Origin: Bacteroidales bacterium | Lineage (GTDB): Bacteria > Bacteroidota > Bacteroidia > Bacteroidales > Rikenellaceae | Length of the DNA: 64,000 bases | Assembly: GCA_910574205.1 (NCBI GenBank) | Contig: CAJSYJ010000001.1 | Span: forward strand, 124,001 to 188,000 | Direction: 5' to 3' | Part shown: piece after piece, positions 51,249 through 60,095 of the stretch | Layout of the letters: the number at the start of each line of letters is the position of its first letter | How positions within the stretch are numbered: position 1 is the first letter of the stretch | Translations under genes and position numbers: made by a program | The notes under the pieces: generated by a model | Told to the model about the DNA's origin: nothing | The model's database searches: none | What the model saw: only the letters and a program-made list of their open reading frames with translations

Positions 51249-51695
51249 ATGAAAAAGCTGATAATATTGCTGCTGATGTTGTCGCCGCTGGCGGTCTCGG
51301 CGCAGAACGATGCCTACAAAACTTTATTCGACGATTGCGTCGGACGTGACGGATACTCTACCGTGCAGGTATCCAAGGATATGCTCCGCATAATGGATAG
51401 CGACTACAACCTTGCGTTGGCTTCGATCGACGGTGTCATGTCTATAACCTTCAACTCCGATGACTCTGCTGCCGTGGAGGCGTTCCGCAAGAGATGCGAC
51501 CTGATGCTCGACCGGTCGGGATTGTCGGTAATGGTCTCGACCAACGACGGCACGCAGGCCGTAAAGATATACACCTCGACCGTCGAAGATAAGATAAAGG
51601 AGGTAATCGTGCTAACCTGCTCTCCCACCGAGACGGTGGTTGTAGATGTGGTCGGCAACTTGACTCTTAAACAGATTTCGCGACTCAATTTCTAA
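51249..51695 (+). CDS. DUF4252 exported protein
   Basis: A 148-residue protein with a signal peptide (MKKLIILLLMLSPLAVSA). The mature part has the DUF4252 pattern, TVQVSKDMLRIMD followed by MSITFNSDD and the C-terminal VVVDVVGNLTLKQISRLNF. The family is common in Bacteroidetes next to ECF sigma factors. Its role is unknown, probably in the periplasm. It is the last gene of the operon starting at 49399. A hairpin follows. Confidence 0.85.
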   Translation: MKKLIILLLMLSPLAVSAQNDAYKTLFDDCVGRDGYSTVQVSKDMLRIMDSDYNLALASIDGVMSITFNSDDSAAVEAFRKRCDLMLDRSGLSVMVSTNDGTQAVKIYTSTVEDKIKEVIVLTCSPTETVVVDVVGNLTLKQISRLNF

Positions 51696-51731
51696 AACCA
51701 CAGGCTTAGTTAATCAGAATAATTTTTTCAG

Positions 51732-51766
51732 ACGGCAGGATATCTATCGCATATCCTGCCGTTGTT
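51732..51766 (+). terminator. Terminator of the sigma operon
   Basis: ACGGCAGGATAT (51732-51743) pairs with ATATCCTGCCGT (51751-51762), followed by TGTTG. The T-run is weak. Confidence 0.65.
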
Positions 51767-51783
51767 GCATGCTATCCGATATA

Positions 51784-51815
51784 TTTGCATAATATGCTCG
51801 TTTCGACTATCTTTG
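51784..51815 (+). promoter_or_regulatory. Promoter of the CapA-like gene
   Basis: TTTG (51784-51787), 20 nt, TATCTTTG (51808-51815). The ATG at 51824 is only 8 nt on, implying a nearly leaderless mRNA, and this rules out the upstream in-frame ATG at 51785. Confidence 0.8.
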
Positions 51816-51823
51816 TTCGACGG

Positions 51824-52900
51824 ATGAAACGTTTGACCTACATACTGCTCGCTGTGCCGCTGTGCCTGTATCTCGCTCTGCATATCCGCGAGACGAAGCC
51901 GCATGCTACGATATTGCCGGAACCTTCGGTAAGGTGCGATACCGTGCGGCTCGTATTCGGCGGCGATCTGATGCAGCACATGCCTCAGGTCGCGGCGGCA
52001 CGCACAGCCGACGGCAGCTACGACTATGGCCGCTCGTTCGGGCATGTGGCGCATATCTTCCGCGATGCCGACATAGCCGTGGTCAATCTCGAAACCACCC
52101 TGTCGGCAGCGGGGCGTTACAGCGGCTATCCGTGCTTCTGCTCGCCGGTCGAAGTGGCCGACGCGATGGCCGATATGGGCATCGACATTGCCGTACTGGC
52201 AAACAACCATTGCTGCGACAGGCTAAGCCGCGGCATCGGCTCGACCATAGAGGCTCTCGATAGCCGAGGCATACGCCACACTGGCGTATTCGCCGACTCG
52301 GCCGATTATGCCCGCAACAACATCCTCCGCTTCGAATGCGGCGGAATACGCTTTGCGCTTATCAACTACACCTACGGCACAAACGGCATCCCCGTACCGA
52401 AAGACCGCATTGTTAATCTTATAGATACAACCGTCATATCACGCGATATGGCAGCTGTCGACCGCACCGCCACTGACTGCCTCATAGCGGTCATGCACTG
52501 GGGCAACGAATACGAACGTCACGAAAATGCCGAGCAGCGCAGGCTGGCCTGCATGCTTCGCCGCAAGGGCGCAGACATAGTCATCGGCAGCCACCCTCAC
52601 GTCATACAGCCATTCGAAGCTGACTCCACCGGAGCAGTGTTCTACTCGCTGGGCAATCTCGTATCGAACCAGCAGAGGCGCTACTGCGACGGAGGCCTTA
52701 TCGCCTCGATCGACGTGGTTCGTTGCGACACGCTGCCGCAGCTGCAATACATCGCATCGGCCACCCCCGTATGGGTGCTGTGCCCCGACTACCGCATCCT
52801 GCCGCCCGAGGTCGCCGACACGCTCGACATGCCGGCCGCGTCCCGGTTGCGGTACCAGCAGTTTATCGAGGATACGAGATCGCTGATATACAAAAATTAA
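51824..52900 (+). CDS. CapA-family poly-gamma-glutamate synthesis-like phosphatase
   Basis: A 358-residue protein with an N-terminal hydrophobic anchor (YILLAVPLCLYLALHI), then the bacterial capsule-synthesis PGA_cap domain: VFGGDLMQ, VNLETTLS, LANNHCCD, VMHWGNEYE and IGSHPHVIQPFE. These are calcineurin-like metal-binding blocks. CapA proteins take part in poly-gamma-glutamate capsule formation in Gram-positives. In Bacteroidetes the role is unclear, and no capBC genes are near. The start at 51824 is fixed by the promoter. Confidence 0.88.
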   Translation: MKRLTYILLAVPLCLYLALHIRETKPHATILPEPSVRCDTVRLVFGGDLMQHMPQVAAARTADGSYDYGRSFGHVAHIFRDADIAVVNLETTLSAAGRYSGYPCFCSPVEVADAMADMGIDIAVLANNHCCDRLSRGIGSTIEALDSRGIRHTGVFADSADYARNNILRFECGGIRFALINYTYGTNGIPVPKDRIVNLIDTTVISRDMAAVDRTATDCLIAVMHWGNEYERHENAEQRRLACMLRRKGADIVIGSHPHVIQPFEADSTGAVFYSLGNLVSNQQRRYCDGGLIASIDVVRCDTLPQLQYIASATPVWVLCPDYRILPPEVADTLDMPAASRLRYQQFIEDTRSLIYKN

Positions 52901-52928
52901 GGATCGCCCGTCGAAAGCGATCCTTTAA
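52897..52928. terminator. Shared terminator between CapA-like and rubrerythrin genes
   Basis: AAGGATCGC (52899-52907) pairs with GCGATCCTT (52917-52925) between the convergent stops, with A and T flanks. Confidence 0.7.
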
Positions 52929-52930
52929 GA

Positions 52931-53515
52931 CTAATAGTTGTCGGCCAGCGGTTCGAAGAATGCCTGCGGATGTTCGCAGGCCGGACATTTCAGCGGAGCC
53001 TCCTTGCCCTTATAGACGAAGCCGCAGTTGCGGCACTGCCACATGATCTCGCCGTCGCGGACGAAGAAGTTGCCGTCGGTAAGTCGTTCGAGCAGTTTAA
53101 GGTAGCGGCGCTCGTGCTCGGCCTCGACCTTGGAAATGGCGGCGAATGCGGCCGCTATCTCGTCGAAGCCCTCCTCCCTGGCTACGCGTCCGAAGTTCGA
53201 ATAGAGTATGTCCCACTCCTCGTGTTCGCCCTGAGCCGCCGCAAAGAGGTTTTCGGGCGTGGTTGCGATGCGCCCGGCGGGATACGTCGCTTCGTGAATG
53301 GTCGCCTGACCGCCCTCCAAGAACTTGAAGAAACGCTCGGCATGCTCCTTCTCCTGATCGGCCGTCGTGAGGAATACGCCTGCTATCTGCTCGTAGCCCT
53401 CCTTGCGCGCCACCGACGCGAAATAGGTATAACGGTTGCGAGCCTGGCTCTCGCCGGCAAATGCCTTCAAAAGGTTCTCCTCGGTAAGTGTTCCTTTGAT
53501 GCTTCTCTTTTCCAT
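52931..53515 (-). CDS. rbr: Rubrerythrin
   Basis: A 194-residue protein. The N-terminal ferritin-like part has di-iron ligands in FAGESQARNRY, ADQEKEHAE, and QGEHEEWDILY with EAEHERRYLKLL. The C-terminal rubredoxin domain has two CxxC pairs, CRNCGFVYKG and CPACEHPQ. It reduces hydrogen peroxide, protecting an anaerobe against oxygen. It is transcribed towards the CapA-like gene. No firm promoter was recognised in its AT-poor upstream region. Confidence 0.97.
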   Translation of the reverse strand: MEKRSIKGTLTEENLLKAFAGESQARNRYTYFASVARKEGYEQIAGVFLTTADQEKEHAERFFKFLEGGQATIHEATYPAGRIATTPENLFAAAQGEHEEWDILYSNFGRVAREEGFDEIAAAFAAISKVEAEHERRYLKLLERLTDGNFFVRDGEIMWQCRNCGFVYKGKEAPLKCPACEHPQAFFEPLADNY

Positions 53516-53650
53516 AGCGTGTGAATGTTATTGCGTTGAATGCTATCCGATGCTGCAAAACGGGTACCAAATTCCCGGCAGTAAGCAGCCGCGACGCAAC
53601 GACGCTGCAAATTATACAAGGCTCGTCATGCCATGCGGAATATAATTTAG

Positions 53651-53807
53651 TATCTTTGGCTTGGCCTAAGATACTTCCGCTCGGCAGATTGCAAACAGGT
53701 TTGCTTTTGCGCTCGGCTTATTCGGACTTTGGCTTTGCCGAAGATACTCTCGTTCGGCAAATTGCAAGTGAACTTGCATTTGCCCTCACTTATTCGTATC
53801 TTTGCCG
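53651..53807 (+). repeat. Tandem ~73-bp promoter repeat before ettA
   Basis: Two units, 53651-53723 and 53724-53796, match at 44 of their first 60 positions, and the start of a third carries the active -7 box (53797-53804). Each unit contains a TAnnTTTG-like box, AAGATACT, CGGCAnATTGCAA, an inverted repeat and TTTGC. The inverted repeat is GCAAAC/GTTTGC in unit one (53691-53704) and TGCAAGT/ACTTGCA in unit two (53763-53778). The arms differ but remain complementary. Confidence 0.75.
53774..53804 (+). promoter_or_regulatory. Promoter of ettA
   Basis: TTG within ACTTGC (53774-53776), 20 nt, TATCTTTG (53797-53804), preceded by TTCG. The right arm of the inverted repeat overlaps the -33 box. Confidence 0.75.
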
Positions 53808-53838
53808 AAAATAAGAAAAACGATAAAAACAATTCTAT

Positions 53839-55512
53839 ATGGCAGACGAAAAGATAATTTTCTCCATGGTCGGCGTGAGCAAGGTGCTCAACAACAATAA
53901 AAAGATACTCAACAATATCTATCTGTCGTTCTTCTACGGCGCCAAGATCGGCATCATCGGTCTTAACGGCTCGGGTAAGTCGACGCTGATGAAGATCATC
54001 GCCGGCATCGACAAGAGCTTTCAAGGCGAAGTGGTATTCTCGCCGGGCTACACGGTCGGATATCTCGAACAGGAGCCGCAGCTCGACCCCGACAAGACCG
54101 TCAAGCAGATTGTCGAGGAGGGATGCGCCTCGACCATGGCTCTGCTCAAAGAGTACGAAGAGATCAACATGAAGCTGTGCGAGCCTATGGACGACGATGC
54201 CATGGCACGCATGATCGAGCGTCAGGGCGAGTTGTACGAGCAGATCGATCAGGTAAACGGCTGGGAGATCGACAGCGTGCTCGAACGCGCCATGGACGCA
54301 CTGCGCTGCCCTGCGCCCGACCAGAACGTCAAGACGCTGTCGGGAGGCGAGCGCCGTCGCGTAGCATTGTGCCGTCTGCTGTTGCAGCAGCCCGACGTGC
54401 TGCTGCTGGACGAGCCCACCAACCACCTCGACGCCGAAAGCATCGACTGGTTGGAGCAGCATCTGCAACAATACAAGGGTACGGTCATCGCCGTTACGCA
54501 CGACCGCTACTTTCTGGACAATGTCGCCGGCTGGATACTCGAACTCGACCGCGGCGAGGGCATTCCGTGGAAAGGCAACTACTCGGGCTGGCTCGACCAG
54601 AAGACCAAGCGCATGGCAATGGAGGAGAAGCAGGAGAGCAAGCGCCGCAAGACGCTCGAACGCGAGTTGGAGTGGGTGCGCATGTCGCCCTCGGGACGTC
54701 ATGCCAAGAGCAAGGCGCGTCTGTCGGCCTACGACAAGATGATGAATGCCGATGCCAAGGAGCGCGAGGAGAAGCTCGAAATATATATCCCGAACGGTCC
54801 GCGTCTGGGCGACATCGTAATCGAGGCGCACGACGTGTCGAAGGCCTTCGGCGACCGCATTCTGTACGAGGGGCTCAACTTCTCGCTGCCGCCGGCAGGC
54901 ATCGTCGGCGTGATAGGCCCCAACGGCACCGGTAAAACCACACTGTTCCGTATGATAATGGGATTAGAGCAGCCCTCGTCGGGCAGCTTCCGTGTCGGCG
55001 AAACGGTCAAGCTGGCATACGTCGACCAGCAGCACAAGTCGATCGATCCCGAGAAGACCGTATATGAAGTCATATCGCAGAACAGCGACATCATCCAACT
55101 GGGCAACAGGCAGGTCAACGCCCGCGCATACGTCGGCCGATTCAACTTCAACGGCGCCGATCAGGAGAAGAAGTGCGGCGTGCTGTCGGGCGGCGAGCGC
55201 AACCGCCTGCATCTGGCCCTGGCATTGAAAGAGCAGGGCAACGTGCTGCTTCTGGACGAGCCGACCAACGACATCGACGTCAACACGCTGCGAGCATTGG
55301 AGGAGGGTCTCGAAAACTTCGCCGGCTGCGCCGTGGTCATCTCGCACGACCGCTGGTTCCTCGACCGTATAGCCACCCACATCCTCTCGTTCGAGGGCGA
55401 CTCGCGCGTAGTCTTCTACGAAGGCTCGTACAGCGAGTACGAAGCATGGAAAAAGGCTCAGGGCGACGACACGACGCCCCACCGCGTGAAGTACAAGAAA
55501 CTCATGGAATAA
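53839..55512 (+). CDS. ettA: ABC-F translation factor EttA
   Basis: A 557-residue protein with two ABC ATPase domains and no membrane part. Domain 1 has GLNGSGKSTLM, LSGGERRRVALC and LLDEPTNHLDAES; domain 2 has GPNGTGKTTLF, LSGGERNRLHLA and LLDEPTNDIDVNT. Between them lie the EttA-type arm (after residue 95) and the linker (GRHAKSKARLSAYDKM). EttA binds the ribosomal E site and gates the first peptide bond according to the ATP/ADP ratio. hisS follows 15 bp later, so they may share a transcript. The promoter is the repeat-associated one upstream. Confidence 0.96.
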   Translation: MADEKIIFSMVGVSKVLNNNKKILNNIYLSFFYGAKIGIIGLNGSGKSTLMKIIAGIDKSFQGEVVFSPGYTVGYLEQEPQLDPDKTVKQIVEEGCASTMALLKEYEEINMKLCEPMDDDAMARMIERQGELYEQIDQVNGWEIDSVLERAMDALRCPAPDQNVKTLSGGERRRVALCRLLLQQPDVLLLDEPTNHLDAESIDWLEQHLQQYKGTVIAVTHDRYFLDNVAGWILELDRGEGIPWKGNYSGWLDQKTKRMAMEEKQESKRRKTLERELEWVRMSPSGRHAKSKARLSAYDKMMNADAKEREEKLEIYIPNGPRLGDIVIEAHDVSKAFGDRILYEGLNFSLPPAGIVGVIGPNGTGKTTLFRMIMGLEQPSSGSFRVGETVKLAYVDQQHKSIDPEKTVYEVISQNSDIIQLGNRQVNARAYVGRFNFNGADQEKKCGVLSGGERNRLHLALALKEQGNVLLLDEPTNDIDVNTLRALEEGLENFAGCAVVISHDRWFLDRIATHILSFEGDSRVVFYEGSYSEYEAWKKAQGDDTTPHRVKYKKLME

Positions 55513-55527
55513 ACAGACGACCACGCT

Positions 55528-56877
55528 ATGGCACAGAAACCATCCATACCGAAAGGAACACGCGACTTCTCGCCCGCCGAGACCATGCGTCGCGGATATA
55601 TATTCGATACCGTAAAGAGCGTATTCCGCCTCTTCGGCTATGCGCCGCTCGAAACTCCCTCGATGGAAAATCTGTCGACGCTGCTGGGCAAGTACGGCGA
55701 CGAGGGCGACAAGCTCCTGTTCAAGATTCTCAATTCGGGCGACTACTCGGCCGGGCTCGACGCGGAGGAGATCCGCACAGCATCCAAGATCTGCGAAAAA
55801 GGCTTGCGCTACGATCTTACCGTCCCGTTCGCCCGCTATGTCGTGCAGCACCAGAGCGAAATCGCGTTTCCGTTCAAGCGCTACCAGATACAGCCCGTGT
55901 GGCGCGCCGACCGACCGCAGAAGGGGCGCTACCGCGAGTTCTACCAGTGCGATGTCGATGTCATCGGCTCACACTCGCTTCTGAGCGAGGTGGAGCTCAT
56001 AGATATCGTCCGCAGAGTATTCGACAAGCTGCGCATATCGGTCACCTTGAAGATGAACAACCGCAAGATTCTCTACGGCATCGCCCAGACTATCGGCCAT
56101 GCCGACAAGATGATCGACATCACGGTAGCTATCGACAAACTCGACAAGATAGGCATCGACAACGTCAAGTGCGAATTGCGCGAGCGCGGAATAGGCGACG
56201 AGGCCATTGCCGCGCTTGAACCGATACTCGAACTGAGCGGCGACAACAACGCCAAACTCGCACGCCTGCGCGAGATAATAGGATCGTCCGAGACTGGCAT
56301 GGCCGGTGTGGAGGAGATGCAGACGATATTCGATCACGCCGAGCGTCTGGGCATCGGCCTGCCCATCGAGCTCGATCTGTCGCTGGCGCGCGGGCTCAAC
56401 TACTATACGGGCGCGATATTCGAAGTCAAGGCCAACGATTTCCAGATAGGATCTATCTGCGGCGGCGGCCGCTACGACGACCTTACGGGCATATTCGGCA
56501 TGCCGGGCATGTCGGGCGTCGGCATCTCGTTCGGCGCCGACCGCATCTACGACGTCATGGCGGGACTCGGTCTCTTTCCCGACGAGGTGGACTGCTCGAC
56601 GCGCGTCATGTTCGCCAATCTCGGAGAGGAGGAGCAGGCCGCATCGCTCGCACTGCTGGGCGAGTTGCGCGACGCAGGCATCGCAGCCGAGATATACCCC
56701 GACAACGGCAAGATGAAAAAGCAGATGGAGTATGCCAATCGCCGCGCGATACCGCTGGTGGTCATCATCGGATCGCAGGAGCTGGCCGAGCGCGAGGCGA
56801 CACTCAAAGACATGCGCTCGGGCAAACAGCGCAAGGTGCCGTTCGACCGTCTCGCAGAAACCCTCGCAGGCTTATGA
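55528..56877 (+). CDS. hisS: Histidyl-tRNA synthetase
   Basis: A 449-residue class II synthetase. Motif 1 surrounds [18 protein letters not shown]. Then come [13 protein letters not shown], motif 2 ([20 protein letters not shown]), the His-specific loop [15 protein letters not shown] and motif 3 ([14 protein letters not shown]). The C-terminal anticodon-binding domain covers the last 90 residues. It charges tRNA-His. It is translationally coupled to the protease gene by a 4-bp overlap (ATGA). Confidence 0.98.
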   Translation: MAQKPSIPKGTRDFSPAETMRRGYIFDTVKSVFRLFGYAPLETPSMENLSTLLGKYGDEGDKLLFKILNSGDYSAGLDAEEIRTASKICEKGLRYDLTVPFARYVVQHQSEIAFPFKRYQIQPVWRADRPQKGRYREFYQCDVDVIGSHSLLSEVELIDIVRRVFDKLRISVTLKMNNRKILYGIAQTIGHADKMIDITVAIDKLDKIGIDNVKCELRERGIGDEAIAALEPILELSGDNNAKLARLREIIGSSETGMAGVEEMQTIFDHAERLGIGLPIELDLSLARGLNYYTGAIFEVKANDFQIGSICGGGRYDDLTGIFGMPGMSGVGISFGADRIYDVMAGLGLFPDEVDCSTRVMFANLGEEEQAASLALLGELRDAGIAAEIYPDNGKMKKQMEYANRRAIPLVVIIGSQELAEREATLKDMRSGKQRKVPFDRLAETLAGL

Positions 56878-58424
56878 AACGCTCGCTCTGCATAGCTCTG
56901 TGCGTACTGTCGCTAACGGAATCTTCGGCTGCCTTGGAGCAGCCGAAATCCGTTAAGAAGCGCGACATAGAACAGATACAGAAGCTCAATGTCGTATACC
57001 GCCAGCTGTTGGACAAGTATGTCGACGAGATATCGCTCGACTCTCTGGTCGAACATGCCATAGTCGGCACCCTGTCGCAGCTCGATCCGCACTCCGTCTA
57101 CCTTACGGCCGACGAGATGAAGGCGGCCAGAGAGAGTCTCGAAAACCGATTCGTCGGCATCGGCGTCAGGTGCCGCATGCTGCGCGACACGCTGATCGTC
57201 TTCGGCACGACCGACGGCAGTCCGGCGCAAAAGGCCGGTATCGCAACGGGCGATCGAATCGTCGAAGCCGACGGCAAATCGCTCGTAGGCCTATCATCGG
57301 CGCAGGCGGTGGAGCCCCTGCGCGGCAAACACGGCTCGAAGGTAAGACTCAGCATCGTCCGTCGCGACCGCTCGACCGACCGGCTCGAACTCACACGCAG
57401 CGATATTCCGGTCGACGCCGTAGCCGCTGCATACCGCGAAGGGGACCGGACGGGATATGTAGCACTGAGCCATTTCGGCCGAGGCACTACTCAGCAACTT
57501 CTGCGCGCCGCAGCCTCGCTGGGCGACATACGCTCGCTCATACTCGACCTGCGCGGCAACGGCGGCGGCATATTCGAGGAGGCGCTCGGCGTTGCGTGCG
57601 CATTTCTGCCCGAAGGTGCGACGATCGTTGCGACAAGCGGCAGATCATCCGATAAGAAGACATACACCGCACCCCGCCGCGGAGCGCTCGCCGACATGCC
57701 TCTGGTGGTTCTTATCGACGAGGAGAGCGCCTCGGCCAGCGAGGTCGTCGCCGGAGCGTTGCAGGATCACGACAGAGCCGTCATCGTAGGACGTCCGAGC
57801 TATGGCAAGGGACTGGTGCAGCGCCAGATTGAGTTTCCCGACGGCTCGGCCATACGTCTTACCACATCGCGTTACATGACGCCTGCCGGCCGCATCATAC
57901 AGCGTCCCTACCGCAACGGTTACCGCGACGACTATCTCGATGCGCACGCCGGACGTTACACCTCCGGCGACAGCCTGTCGTTCGAGGGCAAGCCGCGCTT
58001 CCGCACGCTACGACACGGCCGCACGGTATACGGCGGCGGAGGTATTACGCCCGATATCATCGTCGAACGCGACACTGCGCCGGTCGACGAGGCGGCGGCA
58101 CTGCTCATATCTTTCGGGCAGGCGGATAGATATGCCGTATCGCATGCGGTCGACCGCCGCGACTCGCTGCTCGCGCTCTACCCCGCTATCGACGACTTCG
58201 AGCGCGGCTTCGATATCGAAAGCCTGCCCGATGCAGCCCTCTGCGATCTATGCGACGAGAATCTGGTGCGGTATGTCATAGCTACCATGGCCGAGTATCT
58301 CTACGGCAGCGGCTCGGGACGCCGCATTATCAACCGCAGGGGCGATGAGGCCTATCGTATCGCCGCCGAAACGGCCGCTTCGACCGGGAGGATACGGCGC
58401 ATACTCTGTGGAGAAATGGAATAA
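56874..58424 (+). CDS. S41 family C-terminal processing protease
   Basis: A 516-residue exported protease with a signal peptide (about residues 1-20). The N-terminal helical part is followed by a PDZ domain at about 85-170 ([20 protein letters not shown]). The S41 domain has [17 protein letters not shown], the catalytic Ser in [17 protein letters not shown] and the Lys in [11 protein letters not shown]. It is the tail-specific protease type that trims or degrades periplasmic proteins. It overlaps hisS by 4 bp, an odd pairing suggesting growth-linked expression. Confidence 0.94.
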   Translation: MKRSLCIALCVLSLTESSAALEQPKSVKKRDIEQIQKLNVVYRQLLDKYVDEISLDSLVEHAIVGTLSQLDPHSVYLTADEMKAARESLENRFVGIGVRCRMLRDTLIVFGTTDGSPAQKAGIATGDRIVEADGKSLVGLSSAQAVEPLRGKHGSKVRLSIVRRDRSTDRLELTRSDIPVDAVAAAYREGDRTGYVALSHFGRGTTQQLLRAAASLGDIRSLILDLRGNGGGIFEEALGVACAFLPEGATIVATSGRSSDKKTYTAPRRGALADMPLVVLIDEESASASEVVAGALQDHDRAVIVGRPSYGKGLVQRQIEFPDGSAIRLTTSRYMTPAGRIIQRPYRNGYRDDYLDAHAGRYTSGDSLSFEGKPRFRTLRHGRTVYGGGGITPDIIVERDTAPVDEAAALLISFGQADRYAVSHAVDRRDSLLALYPAIDDFERGFDIESLPDAALCDLCDENLVRYVIATMAEYLYGSGSGRRIINRRGDEAYRIAAETAASTGRIRRILCGEME

Positions 58425-58436
58425 AAAGTCGGATAA

Positions 58437-58468
58437 TTTGGATAATTGCGAAAAAAACTTTATCTTTC
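58437..58468 (+). promoter_or_regulatory. Promoter of the PUR protein gene
   Basis: TTTG (58437-58440), 20 nt, TATCTTTC (58461-58468), one base off consensus. Confidence 0.55.
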
Positions 58469-58510
58469 GTTAAAGAATTGCAATTAAACCTGAAAAACAA
58501 CTGTACGACC

Positions 58511-58849
58511 ATGAACACAGACGTCATGCCCCGCCGCGACAACGACGAATACGGCGAACAGATATACACCAAAGCCGTCAGAGCGGGCAAGCGTACCTAT
58601 TTCTTCGATGTCAAAGCCACGCGCAACGACGACTACTATCTGACCGTAACCGAGTCGCGCAAGAAGATCGACCCCAACGGCAACAGTTCTTACAGCCGTC
58701 ATAAGATATATCTGTACAAGGAGGATTTCAGAAAGTTCATGGGCGGGCTGTCGGAGATGATAGACTATATCAAGGTGCACAAGCCCGAGTTTTTCGACCA
58801 CGACGACACCGCCGCGACCGACATCGACGAGGAGTTCGAGAAGCTGTAA
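58511..58849 (+). CDS. PUR-alpha-like nucleic-acid-binding protein (DUF3276)
   Basis: A 112-residue protein with the PUR repeat pattern GKRTYFFDVKATRNDDYYLTVTES and HKIYLYKEDFRKFMGGLSEM, ending in an acidic tail. The family (DUF3276) is the bacterial form of the PUR-alpha fold, found in Bacteroidetes and Borrelia, and binds ssDNA and RNA. The start at 58511 is chosen as the first ATG close to the domain. An in-frame ATG at 58478 lies 10 nt after the -7 box and is possible. A strong terminator follows. Confidence 0.88.
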   Translation: MNTDVMPRRDNDEYGEQIYTKAVRAGKRTYFFDVKATRNDDYYLTVTESRKKIDPNGNSSYSRHKIYLYKEDFRKFMGGLSEMIDYIKVHKPEFFDHDDTAATDIDEEFEKL

Positions 58850-58873
58850 AACGACCGCATTCAACATATCCGG

Positions 58874-58898
58874 GAGCCGTAGCGATACGGCTCTTTTT
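58874..58898 (+). terminator. Terminator of the PUR protein gene
   Basis: GAGCCGTA (58874-58881) pairs with TACGGCTC (58886-58893) around a GCGA loop, then TTTTT. Confidence 0.9.
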
Positions 58899-58904
58899 AT
58901 TTAT

Positions 58905-58971
58905 CGTATACGCTCACGCTCGGCGAATTGCAGGCAGACTTGCTTTTGCCTTATCTTATATTTATCTTTGC
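58905..58971 (+). repeat. Copy of the promoter cassette before mnmA
   Basis: The order CGCTCGGCGAATTGCA, ACTTGCTTTTGCC and TATCTTTGC matches the repeats before ettA, with the same 20-nt spacing from TTG to TATCTTTG. The inverted repeat is partial (GCAGG/CTTGC with a G-U pair). Confidence 0.65.
58940..58970 (+). promoter_or_regulatory. Promoter of mnmA
   Basis: TTG (58940-58942), 20 nt, TATCTTTG (58963-58970). The ATG at 58976 is 5 nt later, so the mRNA is probably leaderless. Confidence 0.65.
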
Positions 58972-58975
58972 TCGC

Positions 58976-59989
58976 ATGAAACATGACAGAGGCGACATAC
59001 TGTTGGGATACAGCGGCGGCATGGACAGCACCGTGGCGGCACGGAGGCTGCGCGAGGCTGGTTACCGCGTCGTCGCGCTGACCATAGATACCACGGGCGA
59101 CAGCGCGATGCTGCGCCGCGCCCGGGCACGAGCCGACGCCGAGGCAATCGAATGGCACTCGGTCGATGCCAGAGAGTTGTTCCGACGGGAGATAGTCGAC
59201 TACTTCATCGACGAATACTGCGCGGGGCATACCCCCGCACCGTGCACGCGCTGCAACACGCAGATAAAATGGCGGCTGTTGGAGAGTCATGCCGACGAAT
59301 GCGGCATACGTAACATAGCGACCGGACACTACTTCAATATCGTGCGCGAGGGAGCGTCGCATTACGTCGCATGCGCCGACGATCCGACGAAGGATCAGTC
59401 ATATTATCTCTGGGGACTTGCGCAGCGCACGCTCCGACGCACCGTCGCCGTTATGGGCGACGTGCACAAGAGCGACATACGCCGCGACTTCGAGGACAAG
59501 AGCGAGAGCATGGGCATCTGTTTTCTGTGCGGCGAACGATACGCCGACTTCATACGGCGCAACACGACCCGCTTCGCCGAGGGCGACATCGTAGATATCG
59601 ACGGCAATATCGTGGGCAGGCACGCCGGACTGCCGTTCTATACCATAGGCCAAAAGCGCGGCGAGGGCATACCGGCCGGCAGCTGCATCGTCGCAGTCGA
59701 CCCGCAGCGCAACCGCATCGTCGCAGGGCGCGACGAAGATCTGTATCGCAAAACCGTAGTCATCGGGCACTGCAACATCGTCGACCGAAGCGAGCTGCGG
59801 GCAGCCGACATCACGGCCAAGATCCGCGGCATAGGACGCAACCCGCAACTACCGGTAGCGGTAACGGCACTGGGCGAGGGTTACAGAGTCGATTTCACGG
59901 ACGAAGCATGGGCACCCGCCGTCGGGCAGCCGCTGGTGCTGTATCGGGGAGGCAGAGTCATCGGCGGCGGCATAATCACAAATTTTTAG
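58976..59989 (+). CDS. mnmA: tRNA-specific 2-thiouridylase MnmA (paralogue type)
   Basis: A 337-residue protein. The PP-loop ATP site is LGYSGGMDSTVAA (Met where most have Val). The catalytic cysteines are in PAPCTRCNTQIKW and GICFLCGERYADF. A central and a C-terminal beta-barrel part follow (GQKRGEGIPAG). It adds sulfur to U34 of tRNA-Lys, -Glu and -Gln. It is somewhat shorter than the usual 360 residues, and Bacteroidetes commonly hold more than one MnmA, so this could be a paralogue with a modified role. Confidence 0.9.
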   Translation: MKHDRGDILLGYSGGMDSTVAARRLREAGYRVVALTIDTTGDSAMLRRARARADAEAIEWHSVDARELFRREIVDYFIDEYCAGHTPAPCTRCNTQIKWRLLESHADECGIRNIATGHYFNIVREGASHYVACADDPTKDQSYYLWGLAQRTLRRTVAVMGDVHKSDIRRDFEDKSESMGICFLCGERYADFIRRNTTRFAEGDIVDIDGNIVGRHAGLPFYTIGQKRGEGIPAGSCIVAVDPQRNRIVAGRDEDLYRKTVVIGHCNIVDRSELRAADITAKIRGIGRNPQLPVAVTALGEGYRVDFTDEAWAPAVGQPLVLYRGGRVIGGGIITNF

Positions 59990-60095
59990 AACACAGTGTC
60001 TTATCATCCGAACTTTCGAAACTGGCTTTTTTAGCTACCCGGAGCTGACTGCATAAAGCTCAAAATTTATATCTTTACGGCAAATTTGCATAACG

